NCBI RefSeq assembly: GCF_001866055.1
Contig: NZ_MLQS01000017.1
Span: 378,899 to 442,898 of the forward strand
From: Anaerobacillus alkalidiazotrophicus
GTDB taxonomy: Bacteria; Bacillota; Bacilli; Bacillales_H; Anaerobacillaceae
DNA: 64,000 nucleotides
Reading direction: 5' to 3'
The translations under genes and the position numbers were made by a program. This document shows, piece by piece, positions 49,791 to 59,182 of this stretch. Each line of letters starts with the position of its first letter. Within the stretch, counting starts at the first letter, position 1. The notes beneath the pieces are model-generated. The model ran no database searches. It was given only the letters and a program-made list of their open reading frames with translations, and had not been told where the DNA came from.

Positions 49791-51155
49791 GTGCACATCC
49801 TAGTTACTAGTTTAAATTACAAATCAACGCCTGTAGAAATTCGCGAAAAGTTTACGTTTCAAAATGAGGAGCGTACTTGCGCTATTAAAAGGCTTATAAA
49901 TACAAAGAGCATCTTAGAGGGTGTAATCGTTTCTACTTGTAATCGGACGGAAGTCTATGCAGTTGTCGATCAGGTACACACTGGTAGATATTATATTAAA
50001 TCATTTTTATCTGAGTGGTTCGAACTTCCTATGGACGATTTTGTAGATTATTTAGATATATATCAAGATGATCGTGCTATTGAACATTTATTACGAGTGA
50101 CTTGTGGATTAAATTCAATGGTTGTAGGAGAAACTCAAATTCTTGGACAAATACGTGAAAGTTTTTTGTTTGCTCAAGAACTTGAGGCAACTGGTACGGT
50201 TTTTAATCATCTTTTTAAGCAAGCTATCACATTGGCTAAGCGAGCTCACTCTGAAACTTCAATCGGTGAGAATGCCGTATCTGTTAGTTATGCTGCTGTT
50301 GAATTAGGAAAGAAAATTTTCGGCGATTTTAAAAATAAGCATGTACTTATTTTTGGTGCTGGGAAAATGAGTGAATTAACTGGGAAACACCTGCATGCTA
50401 ATGGTGTTGGTAAAGTGACAGTCATAAATAGAACAATGTCTAAAGCGATACAACTTGCGGATAAATTTTTAGGGGAAGCAAGACCTATAAATGAATTAAC
50501 AGATGCACTAATAGATGCTGATATCTTAATTAGTTCTACTGGTGCCAAAAACTATGTTGTTACAAAGGATATGGTATCTTCCATTATTCGAAAGCGTAAA
50601 GGACGTCCTTTGTTTATGGTGGACATTGCTGTTCCGCGAGATATTGAACCTAGTTTATGTGAGTTAGAGAGTGTCTATTTGTATGATATTGATGATCTTG
50701 AAGGGATCGTTCAAGCAAATCTAGATGAGCGGAAACGAGAAGCGGAAAAAATCGAAATAATGATTGACTATGAAATTGCAGAGTTTAAAAATTGGCTTAA
50801 TACATTAGGAGTTGTTCCTATCATTTCTTCTCTTCGTACAAAAGCTCTTTCTGTCCATGAGGAGACCATGGCTAGTCTAGAAAGAAAGCTGCCTAATTTA
50901 TCGGAACGGGAGAAAAAAGTGTTAAGTAAGCATATGAAAAGTATCGTTAATCAGCTTTTACGTGATCCAATTGTAGCTGCCAAAGAGTTAGCAGCTGAGC
51001 CTAATGCAGAAGAATCGTTAGCATTATTTACAAGGATTTTTTCTCTTAAAGATCTAACTGTAGAAGAAAAAGAAGCCTGTAGTCAGTTAGAAGAGAGTGC
51101 TGAAGCAACGCGAGAAGCTATTGTTTATGCCAAAGGTGCTGTAGTACGCTCCTAG
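49791..51155 (+). CDS. hemA: Glutamyl-tRNA reductase
   Basis: HemA reduces glutamyl-tRNA to glutamate-1-semialdehyde, the first step to haem and siroheme. The 454-residue product has the catalytic Cys in [10 protein letters not shown] near 47-56, the catalytic-domain [16 protein letters not shown], the Rossmann motif [14 protein letters not shown] and the C-terminal dimerisation helices. The start is GTG with GGGGGTG 7 nt upstream. It is followed after 13 nt by hemX, as in B. subtilis. Confidence 0.96.
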   Translation: MHILVTSLNYKSTPVEIREKFTFQNEERTCAIKRLINTKSILEGVIVSTCNRTEVYAVVDQVHTGRYYIKSFLSEWFELPMDDFVDYLDIYQDDRAIEHLLRVTCGLNSMVVGETQILGQIRESFLFAQELEATGTVFNHLFKQAITLAKRAHSETSIGENAVSVSYAAVELGKKIFGDFKNKHVLIFGAGKMSELTGKHLHANGVGKVTVINRTMSKAIQLADKFLGEARPINELTDALIDADILISSTGAKNYVVTKDMVSSIIRKRKGRPLFMVDIAVPRDIEPSLCELESVYLYDIDDLEGIVQANLDERKREAEKIEIMIDYEIAEFKNWLNTLGVVPIISSLRTKALSVHEETMASLERKLPNLSEREKKVLSKHMKSIVNQLLRDPIVAAKELAAEPNAEESLALFTRIFSLKDLTVEEKEACSQLEESAEATREAIVYAKGAVVRS

Positions 51156-51168
51156 AGAGGAGTTAAAA

Positions 51169-51993
51169 ATGTTAAGTATGAATTTTATATATATATTCAC
51201 TGTGATATTATATTGTTTAAGTGTTATAGGTTATTTTATTGATTTCTTACAGAACAACCAGAAGGTTAATCGAATTTCCTTCTGGTTGCTTTCTATTGTC
51301 TGGGTACTACAGACAATTTTCTTTGTTTTACGGATGCTCGAATATAATCGACTCCCATTAATGACTTCTTTTGAAGGATTGTTTTTTTATGCTTGGATTA
51401 TCGTTAGTGTTTCTTTAGTAATAAATTGGTTTTTCAAAGTGGACTTCTTCGTATTCTTTACTAATATATTCGGATTTGCAATTATGGCTTTTAGTGTTTT
51501 TATTCCAACTGGTGATATTTCGCCTAACTTACAAGAACTATTAATTGTAGAATTACTTTTTATCCATGTAACATTAATATTGCTTGCGTATGGATCATTT
51601 ACGTTTGCATTTATATTTTCAATTATGTACTACTACCAGCATCAAATGTTAAAGAAGAAAAGATGGTCTAAAAGATTGTTTCGTTTTGGAGACTTATCCA
51701 AATCAGAACATTTAGTCTTTATGTTTACTGTACTAGGATTTCCGTTATTATTGATGGGGGTTTTTTTAGGTTTAGTATGGGCTGCATTATCATTAGAACA
51801 GGTACCTTGGTTTGATGCAAAAATTGTTACCTCCGTACTAGTACTCTTTGTTTATGGATATTACTTGTATCAAAGAGTAGTAAAAAAAATTAGAGGTTAT
51901 TCACTTGTTTTATTAAATATTGCTGGATTTTTATTAGTGTTAATTAATTATTTCCTATCAGGTTCACTTTCTAAGTTCCATCTCTGGTACTAG
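51169..51993 (+). CDS. hemX: HemX, CcsA-like membrane protein
   Basis: HemX is an integral membrane protein that, in B. subtilis, lowers the cell content of HemA. The 274-residue product has about eight membrane spans and a WAALSLEQVPWFDAKI loop, like the WWAxxxWGxxWxWD-type segment of CcsA/cytochrome-c assembly proteins, though less conserved. The start is ATG after GAGAGGAG; a second ATG three codons on is possible. Repeat R1b follows, so the usual continuous hemAXCDBL arrangement is broken here. Confidence 0.88.
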   Translation: MLSMNFIYIFTVILYCLSVIGYFIDFLQNNQKVNRISFWLLSIVWVLQTIFFVLRMLEYNRLPLMTSFEGLFFYAWIIVSVSLVINWFFKVDFFVFFTNIFGFAIMAFSVFIPTGDISPNLQELLIVELLFIHVTLILLAYGSFTFAFIFSIMYYYQHQMLKKKRWSKRLFRFGDLSKSEHLVFMFTVLGFPLLLMGVFLGLVWAALSLEQVPWFDAKIVTSVLVLFVYGYYLYQRVVKKIRGYSLVLLNIAGFLLVLINYFLSGSLSKFHLWY

Positions 51994-52029
51994 AAAACGA
52001 TTTGCTTTGTTCATGTGCCAAAGGTATTT

Positions 52030-52162
52030 AATCAAACTGATTTGAACTTAAGGGTCATAGACCCCCACCTCTAAGCGTAGCGTAGGTGGGAACTTCCATT
52101 CAGGTGAAGTTGAGACTCCATCTGAATTTCCGACGTTCTAGCGAAGCTAGAACGAGTTCTCT
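52030..52162 (+). repeat. R1 dispersed repeat, copy R1b
   Basis: This 133-bp copy runs from AATCAAACTGATTTGAAC to CGAGTTCTCT. The same three hairpins as R1a are present: CCCACCT/AGGTGGG, ATTCAGGTGAAGT/ACTCCATCTGAAT (one changed base) and GTTCTAGC/GCTAGAAC. It lies between hemX and hemC. Confidence 0.93.
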
Positions 52163-52303
52163 CGGAAGAAGCAATTATATAGCTTCTTAAAGAGATAATA
52201 TATAAAATAAAGAAATGAACAGTTAGAATTATTGGTGTTTCATCTCAAACGAGTTTACAAAATGTAATCTTTTTCTTAATTGAATTCATACACGGGGGTT
52301 TAT

Positions 52304-53236
52304 ATGCGAAAAATTATTGTAGGTTCAAGACAAAGTCAATTAGCATTAACACAAACAAATTGGGTTATTGATCAGCTAAAAAAATTAGGGGCTCCATTTG
52401 ATTTCGAAGTAAAAAAGATTGTTACAAAAGGGGATCAAATATTAAATGTAACTTTATCTAAAGTGGGTGGTAAAGGTTTATTTGTTAAAGAAATTGAGCA
52501 AGCAATGCTTAATAAAGAAATAGATATGGCAGTTCATAGTATGAAAGATATGCCAGCGATCCTACAGGAAGGACTTACAATTGGTAGTGTACCAAAACGT
52601 GTTGATCCACGTGATGCATGGATTTCCAATAATGGCAAAGGCCTAATGGAAATTGAAGCAGGTTCTGTTGTAGGTACGAGTAGTTTAAGACGTTCCGCTC
52701 AAGTTTTAGCGAAACGTCCTGATTTGGAAGTTAAATGGATTCGAGGGAATATAGATTCTAGATTACGTAAGTGTAGAGAAGGAGAATACGATGCGATTAT
52801 TCTAGCTGCCGCAGGTTTGGCGCGTATGGGATGGAGTGCTGATGTTGTAACTGAGTATATCTCTACGGAACTATGTTTACCAGCTGTTGGTCAAGGAGCA
52901 TTAGGTATCGAGTGTCGTGCAGACGATGTTGAACTTAAAGAGCTTTTAAATAAATTTACTGATGAAAACACAAATCGCTGTGTTATGGCAGAACGAGCAT
53001 TTCTTCATAAAATCGAAGGTGGATGTCAAGTGCCAATCGCAGGCTACGCTGAACTAAATGAAAACGATGAAATTGTCTTAGTTGGTCTTGTAGGTTCACC
53101 AGATGGAAAAGTAATTTTACATGAAAGAATGGTAGGTAAAGACGCACAAAGTTTAGGTGAACAGTTAGCTGTGAAACTACTTGATAAAGGCGCAAAAGAA
53201 ATATTAGACGAAGTTATAAAAGAGCTAGAAAAGTAA
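52304..53236 (+). CDS. hemC: Porphobilinogen deaminase (hydroxymethylbilane synthase)
   Basis: HemC joins four porphobilinogens into hydroxymethylbilane on a dipyrromethane cofactor. The 310-residue product starts [21 protein letters not shown] and has the cofactor-attachment Cys in [11 protein letters not shown] near residue 240, and the TSSLRRSAQ and [10 protein letters not shown] motifs. The frame opens 8 codons earlier, but ATG at 52,304 has GGGGG 6 nt before it. It overlaps hemD by one base (TAATG). Confidence 0.97.
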   Translation: MRKIIVGSRQSQLALTQTNWVIDQLKKLGAPFDFEVKKIVTKGDQILNVTLSKVGGKGLFVKEIEQAMLNKEIDMAVHSMKDMPAILQEGLTIGSVPKRVDPRDAWISNNGKGLMEIEAGSVVGTSSLRRSAQVLAKRPDLEVKWIRGNIDSRLRKCREGEYDAIILAAAGLARMGWSADVVTEYISTELCLPAVGQGALGIECRADDVELKELLNKFTDENTNRCVMAERAFLHKIEGGCQVPIAGYAELNENDEIVLVGLVGSPDGKVILHERMVGKDAQSLGEQLAVKLLDKGAKEILDEVIKELEK

Positions 53237-54015
53237 TGGAACTTAAAGGAAAGAGAATATTAGTGACGAGGGCAAAGGCGCAAGCTTCTGCTCTCTCATT
53301 ACAAATAGAGAAATATGGTGGAATTCCAGTTGAAATGCCGTTAATAACGTGCAAAGCAGTAAAAGATAAGACTATTATCCACAAAGAATTACGCCTTTTA
53401 CATACATATCAGTGGTTAATATTTACAAGTAAAAATGGGGTTGATTTCTTTTTTGATGAATTGAATTTAGTAAACGGTAGTCCGAATATACCGCCTACAT
53501 GTAAAATTGCAGTGGTAGGGAAAAAGACAGAGAATGCTTTAGCACCATACGGTTTAAAAGCTGATCTAATTCCGGAATTATATGTTGCTGAAAGTTTGGT
53601 TGATTGTCTGCTTAATGTTTTAATTGAAGGGGAACGGGTACTAATTCCTCGCGGAAACTTAGCAAGGGATATCTTACCGAAACGTTTACGTGAGAATGAA
53701 ATAAAAGTAACGGAGCTTGATGTTTATGAAACTGTTATTGATACAAATTCGAAAGATGAGTTGTATAGAGCGATAAAAAATCAAGAAATTGATGTAGTTA
53801 CTTTTACTAGTTCATCGACAGTTGAAAATTTTATTCAACTTCTTGAAGGTTCTGATTGGCGAAATTATTTAGGTAACTTAATTTTTGCTTCTATTGGACC
53901 GATTACAACAAAAACGATGAAAAAACATCACGTACCTGTCCATACAGAACCAAGTGAATATACTATCAATGGCATGCTTATTAGTGTGATGGACAAGCTA
54001 AAGGAGGAAAAATAA
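53236..54015 (+). CDS. hemD: Uroporphyrinogen-III synthase
   Basis: HemD cyclises hydroxymethylbilane and inverts ring D. This 259-residue product is of a poorly conserved family, but has the typical LVTRAKAQASALSLQIEKYGG N-terminus, LIFTSKNGVDFFF, and the second-domain segment VTFTSSSTVENFI with ASIGPITTKTMKKH. It starts within the hemC stop and ends directly against the hemB start. Confidence 0.93.
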   Translation: MELKGKRILVTRAKAQASALSLQIEKYGGIPVEMPLITCKAVKDKTIIHKELRLLHTYQWLIFTSKNGVDFFFDELNLVNGSPNIPPTCKIAVVGKKTENALAPYGLKADLIPELYVAESLVDCLLNVLIEGERVLIPRGNLARDILPKRLRENEIKVTELDVYETVIDTNSKDELYRAIKNQEIDVVTFTSSSTVENFIQLLEGSDWRNYLGNLIFASIGPITTKTMKKHHVPVHTEPSEYTINGMLISVMDKLKEEK

Positions 54016-54987
54016 ATGTTAGAGTATAAAAGACATCGCCGTTTACGATCGTCAAAAAACCTTCGTTCAATGGTCAGAGAAACAGTTTTAAAAAAAGAGG
54101 ACTTAATATATCCTATCTTTGTTAAAGAAGGAGAAAATATTAAAAATGAAGTTTCTTCAATGCCTGGAGTATATCAAATTTCTTTAGATTTATTAGAAGA
54201 AGAAATTCAAACACTTACAGATTTAGGTATCGTCTCAGTAATTGTATTTGGTGTTCCGAAAGAAAAAGATGAAGTAGGTACAAGTGCATATTGTGAAAAT
54301 GGTATTGTTCAAAAAGCTATTAAAAAAATTAAAGAGGTAAATAAAGAGTTAGTGGTTATTGCTGATACATGCCTCTGCCAATTTACAAACCACGGACATT
54401 GTGGCGTAATAGAAGAAGGCATCATCTTGAATGATCCGACTCTTGAACTTCTCAGTAAAACAGCTGTCTCTCAAGCGGAGGCAGGGGCTGATGTAATTGC
54501 CCCTTCAAATATGATGGATGGATTTGTTGCTGCAATTCGAGTGGGCTTAGATGAAGCTGGCTTTAGTCATATTCCGATTATGTCATATGCGGTGAAATAC
54601 TCTTCTTCATTTTATGGACCGTTTCGTGATGCAGCTCATAGTGCGCCATCATTTGGTGATCGAAAAACGTATCAAATGGATCCAGCTAATCGCTTAGAAG
54701 CACTACGTGAAGCCGAGAGCGATGTCCTTGAGGGAGCTGACTTCTTAATTGTAAAACCGGCACTATCGTACCTAGATATTATTCGTGAAGTAAAGGATAA
54801 CTTTACGTACCCAGTAGTAGCTTATAATGTAAGTGGTGAGTATTCGATGATTAAAGGTGCAAGCTTAAATGGCTGGATTGATGAAAAAGCTGTAGTGATG
54901 GAAAAACTAATAAGCATGAAACGTGCGGGTGCTGATTTAATCATTACATACTTCGCTAAAGATGTAGCAAGATGGTTAAGCGAATAA
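54016..54987 (+). CDS. hemB: Delta-aminolevulinic acid dehydratase (porphobilinogen synthase)
   Basis: HemB condenses two aminolevulinates to porphobilinogen. The 323-residue product has the zinc-type Cys cluster [14 protein letters not shown] near 118-131, and the Schiff-base lysines in [19 protein letters not shown] and [14 protein letters not shown] follows the hemD stop without a gap, with AAGGAGG inside hemD. A hairpin and repeat R1c separate it from hemL. Confidence 0.97.
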   Translation: MLEYKRHRRLRSSKNLRSMVRETVLKKEDLIYPIFVKEGENIKNEVSSMPGVYQISLDLLEEEIQTLTDLGIVSVIVFGVPKEKDEVGTSAYCENGIVQKAIKKIKEVNKELVVIADTCLCQFTNHGHCGVIEEGIILNDPTLELLSKTAVSQAEAGADVIAPSNMMDGFVAAIRVGLDEAGFSHIPIMSYAVKYSSSFYGPFRDAAHSAPSFGDRKTYQMDPANRLEALREAESDVLEGADFLIVKPALSYLDIIREVKDNFTYPVVAYNVSGEYSMIKGASLNGWIDEKAVVMEKLISMKRAGADLIITYFAKDVARWLSE

Positions 54988-55035
54988 CTTTAAATATTTT
55001 TGAATCTCATAATACATATTTACGTAACTTAAGAT

Positions 55036-55233
55036 ACTATATCTGGTTGAGTTTTCAACTAGATATAGTTTAACGCTTAATCAAACGAATTTGAACTTAA
55101 GGGTCATAGACCCCCACCTCTAAGCGTAGCGTAGGTGGGAACTTCCATTCAGGTGGAGTTGAGACTCCATCTGAATTTCCGATGTTCTAGCGAAGCTAGA
55201 ACGAGTTCTCTAAAGAATTATGAAATTCACTCA
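55036..55233 (+). repeat. R4 hairpin motif, copy 3 (interrupted by R1c)
   Basis: ACTATATCTGGTTGA and TCAACTAGATATAGT (55,036-55,069) form a 15-bp stem with one G-U pair. R1c follows, and then ATTATGAAATTCACTCA at 55,217. Without R1c the distance between hairpin and word is 18 nt, like the other copies. The hairpin may also act as a hemB terminator, though the T-run is only TTTAA. Confidence 0.5.
55079..55211 (+). repeat. R1 dispersed repeat, copy R1c
   Basis: This 133-bp copy is nearly identical to R1b, in the same orientation and 3.05 kb away. It has the same three hairpins. The left edge reads AATCAAACGAATTTGAAC. It separates hemB from hemL. Confidence 0.93.
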
Positions 55234-55276
55234 TCTAGCAAAAAATATGATATTTACATTGTAGAGGGGGATATAA

Positions 55277-56566
55277 ATGAAATCATTTGAAAAATCGACG
55301 GCCGCATTTAATAGAGCAAAATCATTAATGCCAGGGGGGGTTAATAGTCCTGTACGCGCGTTTAAATCAGTAAAAATGGATCCTATATTTATGGAACGAG
55401 GGAAAGGGTCTAAAATTTATGATATTGATGGCAATGAGTATATTGATTATGTACTTTCATGGGGTCCACTCGTATTAGGCCATGCTGATGAGCAAGTCGT
55501 TGAAGCTTTAAAAAAGACTGCTGAATTAGGAACTAGCTTTGGTGCTCCTAGTGAATTAGAAACAAAAATGGCTGAACTTGTAATCAGCCGTGTTCCTTCT
55601 GTTGAAGTTGTTCGCATGGTTAACTCTGGTACGGAAGCTACAATGAGCGCATTACGTTTAGCTCGGGGCTATACAGGGCGAAATAAAATCATTAAGTTTG
55701 AGGGCTGTTATCATGGACATGGAGATTCCCTCCTTATTAAAGCAGGTTCCGGTGTAGCAACTCTTGGTTTACCGGATAGCCCTGGAGTACCTGAAGCAGT
55801 AGCTATGAATACGTTAACTGTCCCATACAACGATTTAGAAAGCTTGCGGTATGCTTTTGAACAATATGGTGATGACATTGCCGCTGTAATTATAGAACCA
55901 GTTGCTGGTAACATGGGAGTTGTACGTCCTTTACCGGGCTTTTTAGAAAGCGTCCGTGAAATTACCGAACAAAATGGTACGCTCCTTATTTTTGATGAGG
56001 TAATGACAGGTTTCCGTGTTGGCTACCATTGTGCACAAGGTGTACTTGGAATTACTCCAGACCTTACTTGTTTAGGAAAAGTAATTGGTGGGGGACTCCC
56101 GGTAGGAGCGTACGGTGGTAAACGTGAAATTATGGAGATGATTGCCCCAAGTGGCCCGATATATCAAGCTGGTACACTTTCTGGAAATCCTTTGGCGATG
56201 ACTGCAGGATACGAGACTCTATCGCAACTAACGGAAGCTCACTATGCTGAGTTTGAACGCCTTGGTATTAAATTAGCTAGCGGTTTATCAGAAGCGGCAA
56301 CTAAATTTGGGATCCCACATTATACAAGTCAGGCGGGGTCTATGGTTGGCTTTTTCTTTACAGGAGAAGAAGTGATTAATTACGATAAAGCCAAGACATC
56401 TGATCTTGAGCGTTTCGCAACTTATTTCCGTTACATGATTGAAGAAGGAATATCTTTACCACCTTCACAATTTGAAGGTATGTTCCTTTCGACTAAACAT
56501 ACCGATGAAGATATTGAAAAAACGATTGCAGCAGCTAATAAGGTTTTTGCAAAATTAGTTGAATAA
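55277..56566 (+). CDS. hemL: Glutamate-1-semialdehyde 2,1-aminomutase
   Basis: HemL converts glutamate-1-semialdehyde to 5-aminolevulinate with pyridoxal phosphate. The 429-residue product has [15 protein letters not shown], the [18 protein letters not shown] cofactor loop, [10 protein letters not shown] and the PLP lysine in [16 protein letters not shown] near 265. The start is ATG with AGAGGGGG upstream. Its own terminator follows. Confidence 0.97.
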   Translation: MKSFEKSTAAFNRAKSLMPGGVNSPVRAFKSVKMDPIFMERGKGSKIYDIDGNEYIDYVLSWGPLVLGHADEQVVEALKKTAELGTSFGAPSELETKMAELVISRVPSVEVVRMVNSGTEATMSALRLARGYTGRNKIIKFEGCYHGHGDSLLIKAGSGVATLGLPDSPGVPEAVAMNTLTVPYNDLESLRYAFEQYGDDIAAVIIEPVAGNMGVVRPLPGFLESVREITEQNGTLLIFDEVMTGFRVGYHCAQGVLGITPDLTCLGKVIGGGLPVGAYGGKREIMEMIAPSGPIYQAGTLSGNPLAMTAGYETLSQLTEAHYAEFERLGIKLASGLSEAATKFGIPHYTSQAGSMVGFFFTGEEVINYDKAKTSDLERFATYFRYMIEEGISLPPSQFEGMFLSTKHTDEDIEKTIAAANKVFAKLVE

Positions 56567-56603
56567 AATATAACTTCATATGCACCCAAAAAATATAAAT
56601 ATT

Positions 56604-56640
56604 AAGAGGCCAAGCTCATAGCTTGGTCTCTTTACGTTTT
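56604..56640 (+). terminator. Terminator after hemL
   Basis: AAGAGGCCAAGCT and AGCTTGGTCTCTT form a stem (one G-U), followed by TACGTTTTAA. Confidence 0.8.
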
Positions 56641-56706
56641 AATTAATTTATTTTAATAAATTCTAATCGTTGATACATGCGTTAATTTAGAAATTAATAA
56701 AAATGA

Positions 56707-56735
56707 TCATATTTTACTGAGTCTTGTCATACATC
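56707..56735 (+). promoter_or_regulatory. Sigma-E promoter for spoVID
   Basis: TCATATT (-35, exact match to KMATATT), a 14-bp spacer and CATACATC (6 of 8 or better to CATACAMT). It lies about 90 nt before spoVID, a mother-cell sigma-E gene in B. subtilis. Confidence 0.65.
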
Positions 56736-56824
56736 TGTAACGTATTGGTATAAGTCCGTTTAACGAGGACGTGTCCTTAAGTTTTTGCGGAATTACTTTA
56801 ATTTAAATAGAGGAGGAGAGGTAG

Positions 56825-58228
56825 TTGACACAAGATCACTCATCAAAGCTATCATTTTCCATCGAAGAATCAGTGTGGCTAAATAAAGGTCAGGAAGTAG
56901 ACGAAATTGTATCTTTGTCACTAGATCCGGAAATAACAGTGCAAGAAAATGGAGATTACGTTTTAATTCGAGGTGGATTAAAGCTAACTGGTGAATACCG
57001 CTCCAATGGTAATAGCAATTCTAGTGAAAAGGAAAGTGACTCTCTTAGTGATCAAGTAGCTTATCGTTCAATTGAAGAAGTAACTTTAAATTCAGACGGT
57101 ACGGGTGAAATTAAGCATTATTTCCCAATTGATGTGACCATTCCACAGGAACGAATTAGGAGTTTAGACGAAATATATGTGATAGTTGAGTCTTTTGATT
57201 ACGATTTACCGGAAAGAGGTTGTATTCAGCTAACTGCAGATATTGCAATTACGGGAATGTCTTCAGGAAATGCTCAAAGAGATGCCCAATATTCAGAAGA
57301 ATCGGCAGTTGATACTTTAAACTCATACTATGAAGAAGAAACAGATACAAAAGAACAAGATACATCGCTGGAAAATGAAGAACGTACTTTCCATTATGAA
57401 GCATATAATCAGCAAGATACTGTAGTACCATTTCCTAGTGAAGAAGTTCGATATGAAGAAAGCGAATTAGAAATCAATATTGAAGAAGTTAGTTCCGTAG
57501 AGAACGAAGAAGAAGTCCTAGAAGAAATTGAAGAACCGGTAGAAGCTATCTTAGAAGAAAATGATAAACAAGAAGAAGAAAGAACAGAAGAGGATACAGA
57601 AGAGGAAGTCCTAGAAGAAGTTGAAGAACCGGTAGAAGCTATCTTAGAAGAAAATGATGAACAAGAAGAAGAAAGAACAGGAGAGGATACAGAAGTAGAT
57701 ATAGATAAGGTTGTAGCAGAAGAAACAGATGAAGTAATTGAGGAAGTTGAGGTAACAAACGAAGTTACTGAAGAAGTGAAATCACCAGCAATAGCATTTG
57801 GGGTGATAAAAGAACGCCCTAAACAAGAAGTAGTGGTAGGAGAGAATGAAGAACCACTAGAAGAGAAAGATCAATCATTTAGTACGTTAAAAAGCCTTGC
57901 TGGTGATAGGAAGCAAGTTGTCAAAAATGAAGAGAGACATGAGGAAGCAGAAGTTGAAGTTACTGAAGTTTCTCTAGTTGATGAAGAGCAAGAAAAAGTA
58001 GAAACACCGCCTAGAGAAGAGAATGCTTTGTACTTAACAAAAATGCTTTCAAAAGGTGAAGAGGAAGAATTTAAGAAATTAAAAATGTGCATCATCCAAG
58101 AAAGCGAAACATTAGATACAATTGCAGCAAGGTATGAAATTACACAAAGTGCTCTCATTAAGGTTAATCGACTAAATGATGCAGAAGTACAAGAAGGTCA
58201 GATTTTATATATTCCAGTTCCACAATAA
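56825..58228 (+). CDS. spoVID: Spore morphogenesis protein SpoVID (LysM-containing)
   Basis: SpoVID drives encasement of the forespore by coat proteins. The N-terminal 130 residues (LSFSIEESVWLNKGQEVDEI...SLDPEITVQE, IRGGLKLTGEY) match the family. A long acidic low-complexity region follows, about 165-400, with two exact-spaced 31-residue repeats. The C-terminus (about 415-467) is a LysM domain (IIQESETLDTIAARYEITQSALIKVNRL). The start is TTG after a GAGGAGGAGAGG ribosome site. It is followed after 24 nt by an unknown gene and ysxE, giving a three-gene unit. Confidence 0.9.
   Translation: MTQDHSSKLSFSIEESVWLNKGQEVDEIVSLSLDPEITVQENGDYVLIRGGLKLTGEYRSNGNSNSSEKESDSLSDQVAYRSIEEVTLNSDGTGEIKHYFPIDVTIPQERIRSLDEIYVIVESFDYDLPERGCIQLTADIAITGMSSGNAQRDAQYSEESAVDTLNSYYEEETDTKEQDTSLENEERTFHYEAYNQQDTVVPFPSEEVRYEESELEINIEEVSSVENEEEVLEEIEEPVEAILEENDKQEEERTEEDTEEEVLEEVEEPVEAILEENDEQEEERTGEDTEVDIDKVVAEETDEVIEEVEVTNEVTEEVKSPAIAFGVIKERPKQEVVVGENEEPLEEKDQSFSTLKSLAGDRKQVVKNEERHEEAEVEVTEVSLVDEEQEKVETPPREENALYLTKMLSKGEEEEFKKLKMCIIQESETLDTIAARYEITQSALIKVNRLNDAEVQEGQILYIPVPQ
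57512..57697 (+). repeat. 93-bp tandem duplication inside spoVID
   Basis: Two 93-bp copies, 57,512-57,604 and 57,605-57,697, each encode EVLEEIEEPVEAILEEND and flanking acidic residues (31 codons). They differ at only a few bases, so the duplication is recent. Confidence 0.9.
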
Positions 58229-58252
58229 GCAATAGGATAGGGAGAAATAATT

Positions 58253-59182
58253 ATGGATATGTTAAGTCAAATCAAAATGGAATATGACCTTTCTGAATTA
58301 ACGTGGATAAAGGAAAATACGATTTTTCAAAGTGAAAGAGGTAAGAAAAGGATCCGTATTTGGAAAGATAAACAGCTACTCGAGTGGCATGTTAATTGGC
58401 GTGATGAAATTAGTAAACAGTCTGGATTTTTGTTAGACCGTATGATCCGTACGAGAGATAGGAAGCCATTTTTCATTTGTGATACAGACTTGGTTTCTAT
58501 TCATGATGAAATTGATGAACCTTATCCGACTAAGGGAAAAGAACAAGAGTGGGGAAGGTTAATCGGTCATGCTTTGACTTATGGTATAAACCAAAGTGAA
58601 GAAAATCAGTGCTTCAAAAAAAGTGAACCTTTGCCATTAAAAACAGTAAGGGGGAGCCTTGAGCAGCTCTCCTTACTCGATCCAATGGCTAAGCTTGTAT
58701 TAGAGCGAAGCTATATTGAAGCGAAAAGGAGAAACCAAAAAGCAAATTTGATACAAAAACGTGTCCAAGAAAGGAAACTTCCTATCCTAATAAATTTTTC
58801 AAGACTAGAAGATGCAAGGCAAGTCTTTTATCACTTGTATTGGATTTCTGGCAGTGAACAGCCGATAAGAGGTTATAAAACAATTAGAAATCTACTAGAG
58901 AATTGGTATGGTAAGAATGGGCATCACTCAACAGTAGAATTACTTGATTCGATTCATCGGTGCTTTTCATTAAAAGAAGATCAAGGCCTATTGTTGTTAT
59001 CAGAATTGTTAATGCCACATGAGTTTGAAGAGACAGTTACTAAATTATTTACATGCAAAGATGTTAATGAAATGCCAGAAATTATTAATCAATATTTCAG
59101 TAGGTGGAAAACAACTCGAGAACTAGTGATTTTATTAAGTAAGTGGATTGAAAAAGACGGAGAAAAGGTGGTGGCCAAATGA
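58253..59182 (+). CDS. Unknown protein in the spoVID-ysxE operon
   Basis: I do not recognise this 309-residue soluble protein. The N-terminal 110 residues (WIKENTIFQSERGKKRIRIWKDKQLLEWHVNWRDEI, then RMIRTRDRKPFFICDTDLVSIHDEIDEPYP) recall the N-lobe of CotS/YsxE-type kinase-like proteins: a glycine turn, a short strand pair, then a conserved tail leading to a helix. No HGD-like catalytic loop is visible. The C-terminal part is helical and rich in Leu and Lys. The start is ATG with AGGGAG upstream; its last 4 nt overlap ysxE. Its position implies mother-cell expression and a coat or cortex role, which is inference only. Confidence 0.75.
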   Translation: MDMLSQIKMEYDLSELTWIKENTIFQSERGKKRIRIWKDKQLLEWHVNWRDEISKQSGFLLDRMIRTRDRKPFFICDTDLVSIHDEIDEPYPTKGKEQEWGRLIGHALTYGINQSEENQCFKKSEPLPLKTVRGSLEQLSLLDPMAKLVLERSYIEAKRRNQKANLIQKRVQERKLPILINFSRLEDARQVFYHLYWISGSEQPIRGYKTIRNLLENWYGKNGHHSTVELLDSIHRCFSLKEDQGLLLLSELLMPHEFEETVTKLFTCKDVNEMPEIINQYFSRWKTTRELVILLSKWIEKDGEKVVAK

